From: Rusavskia elegans
Lineage: Eukaryota > Ascomycota > Lecanoromycetes > Teloschistales > Teloschistaceae
Direction of reading: 5' to 3'
DNA length: 64,000 nt
Assembly (NCBI GenBank): GCA_011316305.1
Contig: SAUG01000015.1
Coordinates: 62,001-126,000 of the forward strand
The translations under genes were made by a program, and so were the position numbers. This document shows positions 40,088-52,700 of the stretch, piece after piece. A model generated the notes under the pieces. The model worked only from the letters and a program-made list of their open reading frames with translations. It ran no database searches and was not told the origin of the DNA. Position 1 is the stretch's first letter. Each line of letters opens with the position of its first letter.

Positions 40088-41019
40088 TGTCTCTTCTCAA
40101 GGGTTCTTCGCGTCAAGTACAAGAAGAATTGAGACTGGCAGGCAGTTTTGTACGAATTCAGTCGTCCGCCAGAGAAAGCGTGATTGATTATTTCCCCGGC
40201 TGAGAGCGGTGAGTGTTGGTCGTCATAGAGCTAGAGTAACCTGGACCTTCCGAAGGATTGCAAGTTGATCTGGATGAGTGGGTGTTGAGCGCGGGTGGGG
40301 ATAGGTGGCGTTCAACGTTTAGCGAGCGCGGGAGGTGGAGGAGAACGAGGAGGAGTGGAGTGGAAACTGGAGAAAAAGTAGAATGATGATAATAATAATA
40401 GTATGAAGATTGAAGACAAAACAAATGTTGAAGAATGAAGCAGAAGCAAAGGTTGCCGCCGTACGAGGTAGGTCGGAATATGCTCGGTCTCAAGGCTCAG
40501 GGCTGCAGGTTGTTGATTGACAAGGATCGACAATGGCACTAGCGAGGTAGGGTAATTGTCTTGGCGCTACATGACGCCGTAGTGAAGGATGATGCATGCA
40601 TATACTGGCAGCTTGCCTCGCTACTATTTGACCCCCGGCTAGTCAATGGCAATGTGATGCGCCCAAAAACACCTGATACCGACCTAAGACCCTGGAGGCT
40701 ATCGACTTGTCCAACGTACGCTTCTATTCGATCCAGCATCCTTATTGTGTCATCTAAGCAATCGTCAGATTGGTATCCCTCGTCGAGGTATCGATTGCTG
40801 TACGCCCCTCATTGCAATTGACTTTTGACACTACGATATTGTTCTTGCAGGGTCTCATCGGAATGTTATACGCAGTCGTTGCCCCTGTCACAGGCTCGGA
40901 TACACTCCACGATGCTATTGCTCTTCTGAAGATTCGGAGCAAGACTACAAGGTATCACCAATCCTGCCGCCCGGATACTCGATACATTATCGTACCACAA
41001 CTTCTCATGGCAGGGTGAT
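40088..41019. other. Divergent intergenic region
   Basis: Promoter region between the DUF8004-type gene (-) and a small membrane-protein gene (+). A short AT-rich trinucleotide tract (ATA/ATG) occurs near 40382-40402. A hydrophobic open stretch at 40850-40945 could be an extra upstream exon of the membrane protein, but no splice junction joins it in frame. Confidence 0.35.
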
Positions 41020-41662
41020 ATGAGATGGTACAAGGCATCCAAATTCACGAGATACGCTCCGGTGGTCGTGGCCATCATCTCGCTGCTCAGTATCATCGAA
41101 ATTGCACTGGGCTCGGTCTGGATCGCCAAAGTCGGCCACGCCATGAGCGTGTAAGTAAGATTACAATCCAACTGAAGCATCGCCCTGACTGACGAATGGC
41201 AGGCCTAAGATCAGCCAAACGCTCCTCATACCCGGCTGCTCCTTTTTCAATGCCGCTCCTTCACACCTTCTGCTCCGGGTCAACCCACCAACAATGGCCA
41301 TCTGGCTCTCCTCCATCTTCTCCTTCGTCTACATGTTCAGCACGCTGTTGATGCTAGCTTCGTGTGGGCGATCGGCCAAGGGTATAGCGGGTCCCTTGCG
41401 GAGGACGGAATGCTAAGTCGGCATCGACGGGCGGCCGATCAAGTACGGAATATCCATGGGAACATGGGCTGTATTCCAAGCTTGCAACCTGCTGTCGGCG
41501 ATTGCATACCGATATCATGCAGCCGTGGCATACTATGTTTTGAGAGGCATCAATCAGCGCAAGGCCGCGGGTAATGAAGAAGTGGAGAATGCGGAGGTCA
41601 TAGCAGCGAGGAGGGCCAAGGCGCAAGCAGAGGAGATCAAGATGACATGTAGGGGATTATAA
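41020..41662 (+). CDS. Small multi-pass membrane protein of unknown function
   Basis: My model is three exons, 41020-41150, 41203-41363 and 41418-41662, closing in frame to 178 residues. It shows three to four hydrophobic segments: APVVVVAIISLLSIIEIALG, MAIWLSSIFSFVYMFSTLLM, and a weaker one from FQACNLLSAIAYRYHAAVAY. The C-terminal tail is charged and basic/acidic (NQRKAAGNEEVENAEVIAAR). The topology resembles four-helix fungal membrane proteins, but I recognise no named family. The second intron (41364-41417, GTGGGC donor) is tentative; a 36-nt alternative starting at 41382 also keeps the frame but is shorter than any other intron here. The start could lie further upstream. Confidence 0.55.
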
Positions 41663-42203
41663 CAGGACTGCTGGGTTACAGATATTTGAGGTATTCATGC
41701 ACTTATGGCTGTGTCCACTGGTTACCTGCGGGTGGCTCGCTTGGCATGTTTATTATAAAGTGACGGTGCAATCGCCGCACACGAAGTCACACACCAGTCT
41801 TTCGACCGTTTTATATCGGCGGTCACTCCATGATGCTGTGTTTGTATAGCGAAACGTCGATACAATGCCAAAGGTCCCTCGCGGACTGGTAACTAGAGTC
41901 GAGCATCATTACATCACCGTTCCGCTAAGTTCATGATTAGCTCTCTTCATGAGTGCATTTAAGAAAAGTCATGTATCTTGGGATTGCACTGTTCACTAAC
42001 TTCGACTCTCGGCAGGCAGTAAAGAAGTGTCAATGACGGCATCGTGGCCACTCTCAACTTGCTGGTACTCGACTACCTTAGTTCTTTGTAACCGACATGT
42101 CTCGTCTTTCCTATATGGTTTGTTACATATTCCTTTCTTCCACAAAAGCTCCATTCCATGATTTGATACAAGATCATACCGAAATTTGGCGATTGCAACC
42201 ACA
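41663..42203. other. Intergenic region upstream of the aminotransferase gene
   Basis: Holds the 3' UTR of the membrane-protein gene and the promoter of the aminotransferase gene, both on the plus strand. Nothing else was recognised. Confidence 0.4.
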
Positions 42204-43838
42204 ATGACTGAGAAAGACCAGCCAAAATCATCCATTAACCTCCTCAAAGGATGGCCCAACCCTTGCCTGCTACCTGTAGCCCAGATCAATGCCGCTTCAG
42301 CATCCGCACTGTCGGATCCCAACGTATCCACACCCGGATTACTCTACGGGCCTGATCCAGGGTATTGGCCTCTACGAGAAGGCATCGCCACATGGCTCTC
42401 GCGCTTCTACGAGAAGCACTTGAAAGCGTCCATTTACGCAGAACGAATCTGCATTACCGGCGGAGCTAGCCAAAACCTTGCTTCTATCCTGCAAGTATTT
42501 TCGGATCCCGTGTATACGAGATACATCTGGATGGTTTCACCTACCTATTTCAGGGTCTGTCCTATCTTTGAAGACAACGCTTTCGCCGGACGCCTTGTTT
42601 CGGTGCCCGAAGACGACGAGGGTATAGATGTGGACTTTCTTAGGAAGCGTCTCCAGGATGACGATCAGAATGCACCAGGTGATGAAGCCAGTGGCAACGG
42701 TTCTCCGATACATCGACCGCATAATGACGGTCATGAAGTCCGAAGTAACGGCAACACAAAGGATGTCAGCAAGCTTCACTACCATCGTTAAATTTAGCCA
42801 TTGATCAACAGGTGTTAGACACTCAAAGGCTTGCAGCCATGGCGAAAGGCCTATCGACATGTCATCTACGCGGTCCCGACTTTCTCGAATCCGTCCTCTC
42901 GAACGATGACCCTACGACGTCGACAGGAGTTGGTCCAGATCGCTCGTCATTACGATGCCCTCATCATCACCGATGACGTATACGACCAACTACAATGGCC
43001 TTCGAAGCAGAATGCAGAACAGAGCACATACGACGATCCATCACCCAGTCTCCACCAAGCGCTCCTTCCAAGGCTGGTGGACATCGACCGATGGTTCCAA
43101 GGTGGTGCGGAGAGGCACGGGGCTGATGGCTTTGGGAACGTGGTCAGCAATGCCAGCTTCAGTAAGATTGCCGCGCCCGGAGTTCGATGTGGATGGGCGG
43201 AGGGTTCCGAGTCGTTCATCTGGGGCTTATCGAAATGGTATGTGGAAACGTGGCCTCCTCCTCCCCATTCACAGTACACCTTTGATTTAGCCGGTCTGGC
43301 AGTCGATACCTCGATTGACATGTGAATGAGCTGTAGCGGATCATCAGCATCAGGCGGAGCGCCCTCGCACATGACGTCGACCTTCATGACGCAACTCCTT
43401 TCATCTGGCGAGCTCGAAAAGCACGTCTACAACACCCTCCAACCAGCCTACGCCCGTCGCTACAACAGCATGAATTCAGCCATTGAACGTCACCTCCTCC
43501 CCCTCGGTGTAACATTGCCTCAAAGCGACAGCGACGTCGTCGGCGGTTACTTCCTCTGGTTAGAACTCCCCAAGCCACTGGTCGCAGAGGCCGTTGCTCA
43601 ACGGGCCAAAGAGGGGGAGAACCTAATCATTGGCCAGGGGCCACTCTTCGCTGTCTATGGTGATGAAAGAAAGGATCTTGAACGGCAGGTAAGACTCTGC
43701 TTCTCCTGGGAGGCAGAAGAGAATCTAAGTGAGGGTATCCAACGACTCGCGACTGTCATTCGCAAGATGCTCAGGGATCCGCTCAGCCCATCTGACACAG
43801 CTGCGTCCAGGCCAAGCTTGCCGGTTGGAGGGTATTGA
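42204..43838 (+). CDS. PLP-dependent class I/II aminotransferase (MocR/2-aminoadipate-transaminase-like)
   Basis: Three exons, 42204-42764, 42837-43237 and 43337-43838, join in frame to 487 residues. Fold-type I landmarks are present in order: INLLKGWPNPCLLP at the N-terminus, GPDPGYWPLREGIATWLSRF, ICITGGASQNLASI (cofactor-phosphate region), VSPTYFRVCPIF, AVPTFSNPSSRTMTLRRRQE, DALIITDDVYDQLQW (Asp that contacts the pyridine nitrogen) and NASFSKIAAPGVRCGW, whose Lys (about residue 297) should form the Schiff base. The C-terminal domain includes YFLWLELPKPL and RLCFSWE. Relatives include yeast YER152C, a 2-aminoadipate transaminase, so an aromatic or aminoadipate substrate is plausible but not proven. 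Exon 1 ends with a polar stretch (NGSPIHRPHNDGHEVRSNGN) that is probably a variable loop. Confidence 0.9.
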
Positions 43839-44176
43839 TGGTTCACATTCAGGGGCATCAGGATGTAATTCAGTCAACCGAAGTAGCGGATGCCCTTCCT
43901 ATCACTGAACTTTTCAGCCATCGTCAGATGCTCCAGAGGAAACCCTGCAAAGTTCCTGCATTAAGGTAGGCAAGGGCGCGAATCGCGGCAGTACGGTAAA
44001 AGACATAGGCGAACGATCACAAATACGACTATCTACGCGCTCTAGGAGACCCACAAGCCCCATTGTTTCTAGCCACTTGCTTTTTATGTCTCGTCACTAG
44101 CACTGGCCTTGATCAGCTCCCGCGGTACCTTATCTGACGAGAATCCATACCTCATGGACAATCCGAACAGTCTACG
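43839..44176. other. Intergenic region between aminotransferase and secreted-protein genes
   Basis: A short gap between two plus-strand genes. I see no other feature. Confidence 0.4.
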
Positions 44177-45347
44177 ATGATATACAGATTCCACAGCATG
44201 CGTCTCTTCTACATATCCCTCATCCACCTCCTCCTCTCCAGCAAAATCCTCGCATGGCCACCGCGCTGCTACTCCTGGTTCGGCCACCCAGATCCCGCCC
44301 ACTGCGAAGCCTTAATCCTCGGCGGCACCGACTTCCCAGGCCACAACGACGGTCGCGGCATCGACCGCATGGATACCTATTCCCACGCCTTTACCCTCAC
44401 GGGTGCGACGCGAGAGGGCGAAACGGACGAACAGTGGGAGAATTGGGTGTGGATACCCAAAGTTTTTAGTCGAGGTTTCTACACCCCTCGGATATCGATC
44501 TGCTTGACGGCTTCGCGAGAGGGAAGTGAATTGACCGTAGTGTATAGATGAGTACCCGAATTGCAAGATCGCGCTGCTGCCGTTCGATGCGGGCGAGTGG
44601 CGGTTTTCGAGGGATACGAGTACCTGGCTTGCGGTCGCGACGGTGGGGTCGCAGATAAATCATTATTGTGTTCAAGGGAAAGGGATGGGGGGTTTTGAAT
44701 ATGCTGGTGGGTAGTTGTGGTTGGATCATGCATGCTGCTTTATGGGATTGATTGAGAGAAATTGACATAATAGCGTAGGGGACCGTCGCGCGCTATCGAT
44801 GATTGTTTTCGCTCCTGGCTCCGAATTCGACGTCAACACGGCGCAAAAGCTGAATTCTGAAAGACCGGTGGCGTTCAGGCGTTGGAGATATGACGGCAGC
44901 AGTGATGATGAAGACGAGAGGAATCCGCCGAGGAAGAAACAACGGAATGGAGGTGGTGAGAACACCGCTTGGGGTGCTGGGCCGAGTAGTCCTGGAGTTC
45001 GAGGTCTGGGCAATAATTGGGTCTTCGATTATGGAACGATTCACAGTCTCGTCCCTTCGAATCGTGCCACGGCGGGCTTGTCGAGGTTTTATGATAGTGT
45101 CATTGAGAGAGCGACGACGAATTTGGCGAACGCGACGGTTGAAAGGACCGATATGGTGTTTGCTTCGGAGGGATTGAGTCTGAGATTCAGCTCGTCGGAA
45201 TCGATCGAGTGGCTTTGGGTTGTCAGATTCGTGGAAGCAATGGCGACGTCGTTGACAAGAGGCTTCACGATGCTCTATGATAATGCCATCGCAGAGAACC
45301 TTGTGTGGGAAGTAGCAACCGTCCTGATCACTTTGAGTGCGGCATGA
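44177..45347 (+). CDS. Secreted two-part protein of unknown function
   Basis: Three exons, 44177-44474, 44548-44706 and 44779-45347, join in frame to 341 residues. A signal peptide is clear (MRLFYISLIHLLLSSKILAW; start at 44177 or the in-frame ATG 44198). The first mature part has a cysteine framework typical of fungal secreted proteins (CYSWFGHPDPAHCEALI, DEYPNCKIALLPFDAGEW, INHYCVQGKGMGGFEYAG). A charged linker with an acidic run and a basic cluster (SSDDEDERNPPRKKQRNGGG) follows. The second part has WVFDYGTIHSLVPSNRATAG and LRFSSSESIEWLWVVRFVEA. I recall similar halves in small secreted proteins of plant-associated ascomycetes, but no function. An exon change after 45300 could alter the last residues: another open frame continues to 45499. 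Confidence 0.65.
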
Positions 45348-45470
45348 GGGATGTCTGGACGGCGAAATCGGCCTTCCATATCGGCCAGAGAAAGACCAGG
45401 GCATGGGACAAGGATAGAGACCCGGGTCATCAGTACTCCAGATACGCACGGCTCTCGGACGTGCAATATA

Positions 45471-48400
45471 TCAGGAGGTTGATATCGACGGAGTGTTAGA
45501 CGGGGCTGCTCGAGGCTCAGACTGCAGCTTGAAAACGGCGATGGTGTCCGGGAAGACATTGACGTTGTCTGAGGCGTTCGCTACGCTGGTACCGTCGATG
45601 TCAATCATACTGCTAGCACCGACGGTGTTGAGGTTGTAGATGCCGATGTTCTGCGTCTGGCTACCTTCAATACTGAGGATACCCTTCTGGCAGTCTTCTT
45701 GGTATGGGAACGAACATGCTGTTTAAACATCAGCTCAGTTGGCTCTGTGAGAACATCAGATATTAGGGACAAAGGAATTGAGTTCTTACAATTATTGTAG
45801 TTGCTGAAGAATGAATACAAACCCGCACCATAGACTCCAATGTCTTGCGAGTCCAGTATCCGTAAGCCCCATCCAGAGCATTGGCCTGTGCCGTTGTTGC
45901 ATGAGGACGAATATTGAGGATCCAAGAGCTCGGCACTTGGTGCAAAAGGGAGACTGGCATCGGGGTTTGGCTGATAGTAGGCCGTTTCCGACTGTACCTG
46001 GCCCATGAAGACGGCACGGGTGTTGGCTAGTTGGTACTGATATAGCGAATGGTGTTCAACAGAGGTACCGACACTGAGACGAGATCAGCCATCAGCAATC
46101 CAAGACATATGTATAATCAAAGGGTGGCAGGAACTTACAGCCAGACGTTTCTCTCAGCTTGCATATTCAGGCCTCGACCGGCATAGACGGTGATGTTCGT
46201 GAAGGTAGCATCATCGAGATCGTGATCTGCTGTCCACAACCAAACATTCTCCAGATACAAGCCGCGGACACCGGTGGTAACATGCATGGAGGTATGAGCG
46301 CCAACGCATGACTTGTTGATGGGACCTGTAGGAGCTGCAACATCTGGCGTAGCCGGACAGTCTGCCAATTGCATCTGGGACCCTGCGAAACCGCCAATGC
46401 GAACATGAACGTCCCACATGCCTGAAGGCTTCTCGGACGAGACGAGGTTCCACTGAATGGCAATAGCGCCTGGTTGCGCCCCCTGAGTGGCTACGATCGT
46501 ATCAGACCACTCGACGCAACCCTCTTCGCCACGTTGGCCAACCTGTACGACAGGCTGAGGACTGTCCACATTGGCGAAGAACAATCCGCTGGACATGATG
46601 ACCGGGTACGCTTCGCCGACGATCTTGGATTCCTTGGGAATGTATAGCGTCTTTGTGATTTTGTAAACACCGGCATCGATGAAAACGATCCTACCTGTAT
46701 CAGCCGCTCTGATGATGAGGTCTTGTAGTACTTGGTAGTCATCCGTGACGCCATCACCTTTAGCACCAGCTGATCTCACGCTGGTGAATTGATCAGCCTG
46801 CTGATCAGCGTACTGCGGCTTGGAGCGTTCATAATACTTGTCACCGTCAAGTAGTGCCTGAGGTCGGGAGAATGCTGGAATGGATCCTGATATAGAAGAC
46901 GGTCCATCCGGCGTGTATGAGTGGCCTTGAGCCCAACCTTCAATCGATTTTGTTCCACTAGTACCGGTACCGACAAGGAGCGTCGTGTTGCCAACGCCTT
47001 GTACTGCAGTGCGGACGTTGCTTAGTTTGACATTCTCAAGAACAAGACTACTGTTGGTGAAGGTAGTGTTTAGTGCATGGCTTGTCAGGACACCAATTGG
47101 CGTATCATTGATGTTACTGTCGATAAAGGTTGCGGATCCTACTGTTTGCTCCGATGGGCTGATATTGGTGATATTAAGACCGACACTACAATTGTTGATA
47201 GTCATGGATTTGAATGTCCAGCCTGCTAAGATTCAGCCAAAGTTACATAGCTATGGGAGGGAGACAAACCCCAATCCCAAGCCATGTTAATCGCATTGTT
47301 GGCATTGTTGATGGTGAAGTTCCTCACCGTAAATTGCTGGTTACCAAAGAAGGCCGCGTTTTGCCCACCGTTGAAGGTTAGATCGCTCATGAAACCGCCA
47401 GAGCCTGGAAGCATATATCAGCAGTTTCCGCTTTAGGTCCCCAAGGGAAGTTTTTACCATCTTCTACAAAGACGCCTTGGTGTTGATTGCCAGACGCTTG
47501 ACTCATGTGGAAGACGATGTTCTGCAAGCTCGTCGCCTGTGATGTTGGCCAATGAATGCATTGAACGCTCGAGTTAGCTGGTACGTTGGTGACATCTATC
47601 TGTAGATTTCGAATTTGTCTGTAGAAGACATTCGAGGCTTTCCACCCAGGAAACCCCTGGGGACAAAGCAAAATTAGCACTAATCCATCCGTACAGGGTA
47701 TGTTCAGATTGCAGGAGCCAAGGGTTGTCATTGCCCCTGGTCGCATGAAACATTGAGGTTTAGTAAAGGAAGGGTAGCGACTGGGTCCTACTTACTCCGG
47801 GGTGTTCTGCGTTACCAGGCAGATAAGGGTTGCCATCGATGACTGCCGTGGCTGAAAAGTTGGATGTTGCTTTGATGATTGGTATATTATTCGGATTGCC
47901 AATGATCTGAGTGAAGTAGTAGTCAATTATCGGCGAAGACACGCGATATGTTCCGGACGGAAAGTAGACAATGGCTGGCGATGTGGTCGACGACTGGCAC
48001 CCTGGTGCACACCTTCCTCCACTACTAATTGCACGGTTTATGGCGGCCGTGTCGTCGGTGAAGCCGTCACCTAGCGATTGGTGAGCTGGGCATATACTGA
48101 TGACCGAGGTCAAAAAAGAATATGAGCTTACCTCGGGCTCCATAATTTTTGACATTTCGAAAGATCAAATACTTTCCAGTACTATTGCTTCCAGTACTAT
48201 TCGTCCCTGGGTAGGACCCAGTTGTGTAGTTTCCCATTGTGTCGTTCCCCCCTGTGTCGTTCCCCCCGGCCATGTGAAAGGGAGCTTTTCCTTGACGGAG
48301 CATGTTCCCAAGCCAATATGGGCTGTCATTAGTATCATTACCGTATAATGGGCCGCCTGATTGGCGACGGTTTAGATCATGTGAGCTTAACAGAGGCTGC

Positions 48401-48471
48401 GGTGGCTGTCGGGGTAGACGTGCTGCACAAACTGCTGCAGCACTCAAAACCAGGACATAGAAGAGAAACAT
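45471..48471 (-). CDS. GH55 exo-beta-1,3-glucanase (glucan 1,3-beta-glucosidase)
   Basis: Seven exons, 48471-48132, 48070-47796, 47656-47458, 47404-47270, 47222-46139, 46073-45790 and 45718-45471, give 854 residues. A signal peptide (MFLFYVLVLSAAAVCAARL) is followed by an Asn-glycosylation-rich linker with repeated NDT, NYT and NST sequons. Two tandem right-handed beta-helix (pectate-lyase-3-like) domains follow, each opening with the GH55 signature: NYGARGDGFTDDTAAI near residue 110 and GAKGDGVTDDYQVLQDLI near 470. Other family motifs are YLPGNAEHPG, FYRQIRNLQIDV, GLYLENVWLWTADHDLD, GTSVEHHSLYQYQLANT and GAGLYSFFSNY. Family knowledge: it releases glucose (or short gentio-products) from beta-1,3-glucan ends in wall turnover or biocontrol. 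The third intron (139 nt) is longer than the others and least certain. Confidence 0.92.
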
Positions 48472-49774
48472 TGTCCGCTGTAGGGATATGACCCTTTGAA
48501 AACAGCATGGTGAGGAGATCAGCACTTATACCATGGTCTAAATTAAAAGGGGCGGTCCATTTTTTGGGCCCGTGTGGAGTGCATTAATTTCGCATGCGAC
48601 ATAATTAGATTTTTCCCTATTTGAATTGTCATCAAGGGGAAACACGGCATGCGTGCCTGGAGGTCTTAGTAACAGCGATGGTGTTTCATCTTTTCGCTTC
48701 GGCCCGTGTACAATTACTGGCCTCAGGCCAACATTACGATACTGCCTTCACGTTATTGTACATGCTAACTCATTCGGCAGAGATATCGACGAAGTAATGG
48801 ACGGTGGGAATAGATGTGATCGGCAGATGATGGAAAGATACTACCAACAAGGGGAATAAAAAAAAGGTCGGCACGGTAATTTCACGGAATGGCATGCTTC
48901 CCGCCCTACCTGGATAGCCGCAATTCAAGTCGTTTCCGACCTCCACCTATGCAACTGTCCCTTTGTAGCAGTCTGTAACCACTCACGTAGCAGTTAAAGA
49001 CCCGCGACTGCGGGATGATTATTTTGGTTGACATGTATAAACAATCGCAACAAGAGGTGTATAACATTCAGTCTGTCCATATAAGATTGCGGTAAGAGCC
49101 ACTATCAAGATATATTGCTGGGGTTACATTTACAAAGGTGTGTACAATAAGTAATAAGCAATAACAACGGTGCTTGGCTTTCAGGGTTTTGTGATGGAGA
49201 TCTACCAAGACGCTAGCTCATAGCGACGGGTAGTCTAGCTTGGATGAAGCTTAGCTGTAGATCCTTTTCCCCATTGCGGATTGCGGATGCAGGTTGACAA
49301 CTTCATGATTCCTATTCGTGCCTACAACATATTGAATCGCCTCAGTCTCTCTTTCGACACTAATACGAGGAATGCCTGTCGACTGACAGCTGTTGACTCA
49401 AAACTATTGCTCGCGAGGTCAACAGAGTAACATTTCACACCTGACTCTATTTCTACTCCCAACCCTATTATTACTTTGCATAAAGCCGTCAGCAGTCAGC
49501 GAAAGCCCAGGGAAAAGCATCAATCGGCTGCCGTCTTTACGAAAGCGGGCAGTGTTCCCGAGCAACGAACGCTAATTAATACTCCGAATGACCTTCATGT
49601 TGCAAGCACGCCGAAGAAAATAATGTTGAAGACCTCAGACCTCTAGCGAAACACATACATCAACGTCGACAGTCTATCAGGCTTCGACAGATTCTGCCGC
49701 CGGCCAGATATTTATTACCAGTATTTGTGTCTTCAAAGCTTGACTGACGGACTGTTTCATACTTGATCGAAATC
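48472..49774. other. Divergent 1.3-kb intergenic region
   Basis: Promoter space between the GH55 gene (-) and the F-box gene (+). No other gene was supported. A purine run and an AGGGG/CCCCT-type motif occur close upstream of the GH55 start (48548-48560), but the assignment is speculative. Confidence 0.35.
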
Positions 49775-52700
49775 ATGGCGGGCTCGTCCAAGTACCCTTC
49801 GCTCCTTGACTTCGACGAAGAAGAGATCGACCTTGCCATTACAAATTCTCTCCAGGACTCTCAATCAGCTAGCGAAGATGAGGAGAGAACGTTTGATGAA
49901 CCTCCTCGTCACCCTTACACAATCTTCGATGACCTGATCCGAAATAATCCAGATGCTCTACCAAACCCCACTCACGATTGGTCCTACATATCAGCTCCCA
50001 ATCGACCCTCCTTGGCTCGCGTCCCCTCAATCAGGCCAGCTCGGGCTCTAAATGACTTCTACCAAGCTCCAAGTGACCGAGAAATATTTGCAGAAGACTT
50101 GGATCGGGGCTCTGCGCATGCTCCTCACCCTCTGGATGTGGATCCCTTGACGGAGATGCAGGCATTACGTGCACGCATCGACATGCTGAAATCACTGATT
50201 TCTCCGCCGAATCAGCATAACGTGCTTGGGGATAGTCAAGCGGAGGATGAACAGCTTTCATCACACCCACATGGACTGGATGTGTTGAGCATCCTGCAAG
50301 ACGCCGCTTGGAATGACTTGTTGAGTGAGAGCTACACCCATCCCTCTTCGCGACGACACAGGCTTCGCCGATCTTTTCAGCAGCCTGCTGCAAACGATCC
50401 TCAGGCGTTCTTCAACGAAGGCCATTCTTCTCTCCAATCCCAGCACCAACCCCAACGACGACAATTTCTGGCCGCCTATAATCATCAACAGTCAAACCTG
50501 CCCTCAGCTCAGGGTCGACCTGCAAGTGTGGAACCTCTCTATCGGAATCTACGGGCCAGAGCCCACCTAGAGAGCCAACTAGACGATTCTCACTTCCAAC
50601 GACGTACGGTGTTGTGTTATTACAATCCACTGTGCGGCGCAAGACTCGTTGAAAAGCAGCCGCTCTCTTCATCATCTGTGCTACGTGCATCGAAGAAGTT
50701 TTTGCACAAACCGGATTTTCTGCCGGCCGCCCGCTTTCACCGTGGCCAGAGTTTGCGTCTATTACCCACAGCAGCACCTTCCACGGCAATGCAGCAATCA
50801 GTAAGTAGTTTTTGGAGCTATTTTACCCCGATCCCGTTTGACTTCGGAGCTGTTCCTGGCATACCAAGCATTCGAGACCTCGATCGGAAGCCCTGCCAAG
50901 CCATGGAAGAAGATATACTACAGTCGATTTCATTTGTATTCCCCAGACAGTTGTATTGCGGGCTTGCTGACTCCGAAACTCACTGCAGGCCCTTACCTAT
51001 GGCCAAAAGCGGAGACGTGTTATGCCCGATTTTAGGGCCTCACAAACGTCTGAGCAAGCATCGCTAGATGATTGGGATAAGGATGAGCCTATTGGCCACG
51101 ACCCTGAGTTCAACCCTGGCCCTTTAGCGGTGCCCACTTGCCCAGTCTCGCCTTTCATGCCTGGCGCAAACGTTATCTTCCTATCCCAGCTTCTGCCGAA
51201 AATCTTCAGTACCTCAAAGCGCCTGAAAATACTGTCCACGATCAGGGCCGAGGCGCCTTACGTACCTCTGTGCGTCATAGAATTGGATCCCTCGACCACA
51301 ATACGCGAACTTGTCAAGATTGATAATGAAGATATGCTGGACGCCAGTAATAAGCAGGAACCGGTTTTTCAGCATCCTTTCGGACCCATTGGGGCTGGAT
51401 GGCCGACTAGTGCCTCCTCAAATGGCGAACATCCTCATGCCCTCCCAGTGGAGATTTTCGAGCTTATTGGCAGCCTTCTACCGCGTGACAGTATTCAGAG
51501 CATGCGCTTAGTGAATCGAGAATTTGAGAGGAAAATCTCATGTCTCGCTTTCAAGTCTGTCGTTGTGCCTTTTAAGCCAAAGATCTATGAGACAGCCAGT
51601 ACTCAGATGAGCGCCAAAGCTATGGGTAAGCAGAAAGAACCTATCAAGGACACTTACAATCCTAGGGAGAATCATGTCAAGGATGGCATGCGCGTCTTTG
51701 AACAGTGGGGACCTGAGATCAAAAAGTTTGCACTGACGTTTGAGGTCGCGGAAGGTTAGACTTCCGATCCTCATAAATCAGTACGAGCCTGCTGACTTGA
51801 GATGTAGAGACTCTATCCAAGCTCAAGCCTAAGCGGAGATTCGAAGTCACCGAAACTTTCTGGGGTTCCTACAGATGGCCACACAAGCACTATAATCGCT
51901 ATGAACACGCCGCCAAGCTTGAGCAGAAAGCAGATGAGACAAGCGCCATGATTACTGCGTTCTCTAAACTTACAGGTATCCGTGAACTTGGACTTTCTGT
52001 CTCTAGTGGCCTCGGTTGGCTCTCTGGAAAAGACGCGTCCGATCGAGCCAAATTGTTCAGAAGAAAGCCTAAAGTATTCGGATCCCAGCATGCCCTTCCT
52101 GACCGCGAGCTGCGGGAGAATTTTCATAAATGGGACGCGATCGCCAGATTTGAGACTGCCGCGTCGAAGCGTATTCAAAACAAGGCCGCTCGAAGCTTCT
52201 TTTATGCCGCAAAGGAGGTGTCACCAGTCGACAGCTTACCACGTCTAACTTTTAAAAGCGTGTCTTCGGAAAATTCGCACATATTTCCCCCCATAATGTT
52301 CGACAATGAGAATTTTGAGGCTAAAGAGCTGTCAAGAACCGATACCGTGCGCGAAGACGAGGCGGTGGGTACCATCACGGGTGCACATCCTACATCTTTC
52401 GAGCCATCTGGGGTCATCCCGCATCTTTTGACATCCGAACAAGAAGACTGGTTAATGGAGATGGAGTGGGCGCAAGAAGCATTCCTCTCTAGCTGGTGTA
52501 TCGCTCTACTGGACAACCCTTCCGTGTTCCATTTCCTCCGCACGCTCAACATTGCAAACCTATCAAGCAAACATCTCATATCTCTTCAGCGGGACGACAT
52601 ATGGCGCGCTCTGCCAAGTTTGCAAAACCTAACGGTGCTTGTATCACCGGACTGGCGTAGGGTCTCCAAGGATAGTCAAGGCAACGTGTTTACCGAAGAT

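Noticed and set aside
40850..40945. Upstream exon (GLIGMLYAVVAPVTG region) of the small membrane protein
   Set aside because: No donor/acceptor pair joins it in frame to the exon beginning near 41020.
45305..45499. Separate small gene after the secreted two-part protein
   Set aside because: It has no start context of its own. It may be an alternative last exon, noted in the gene entry, but it does not stand alone.
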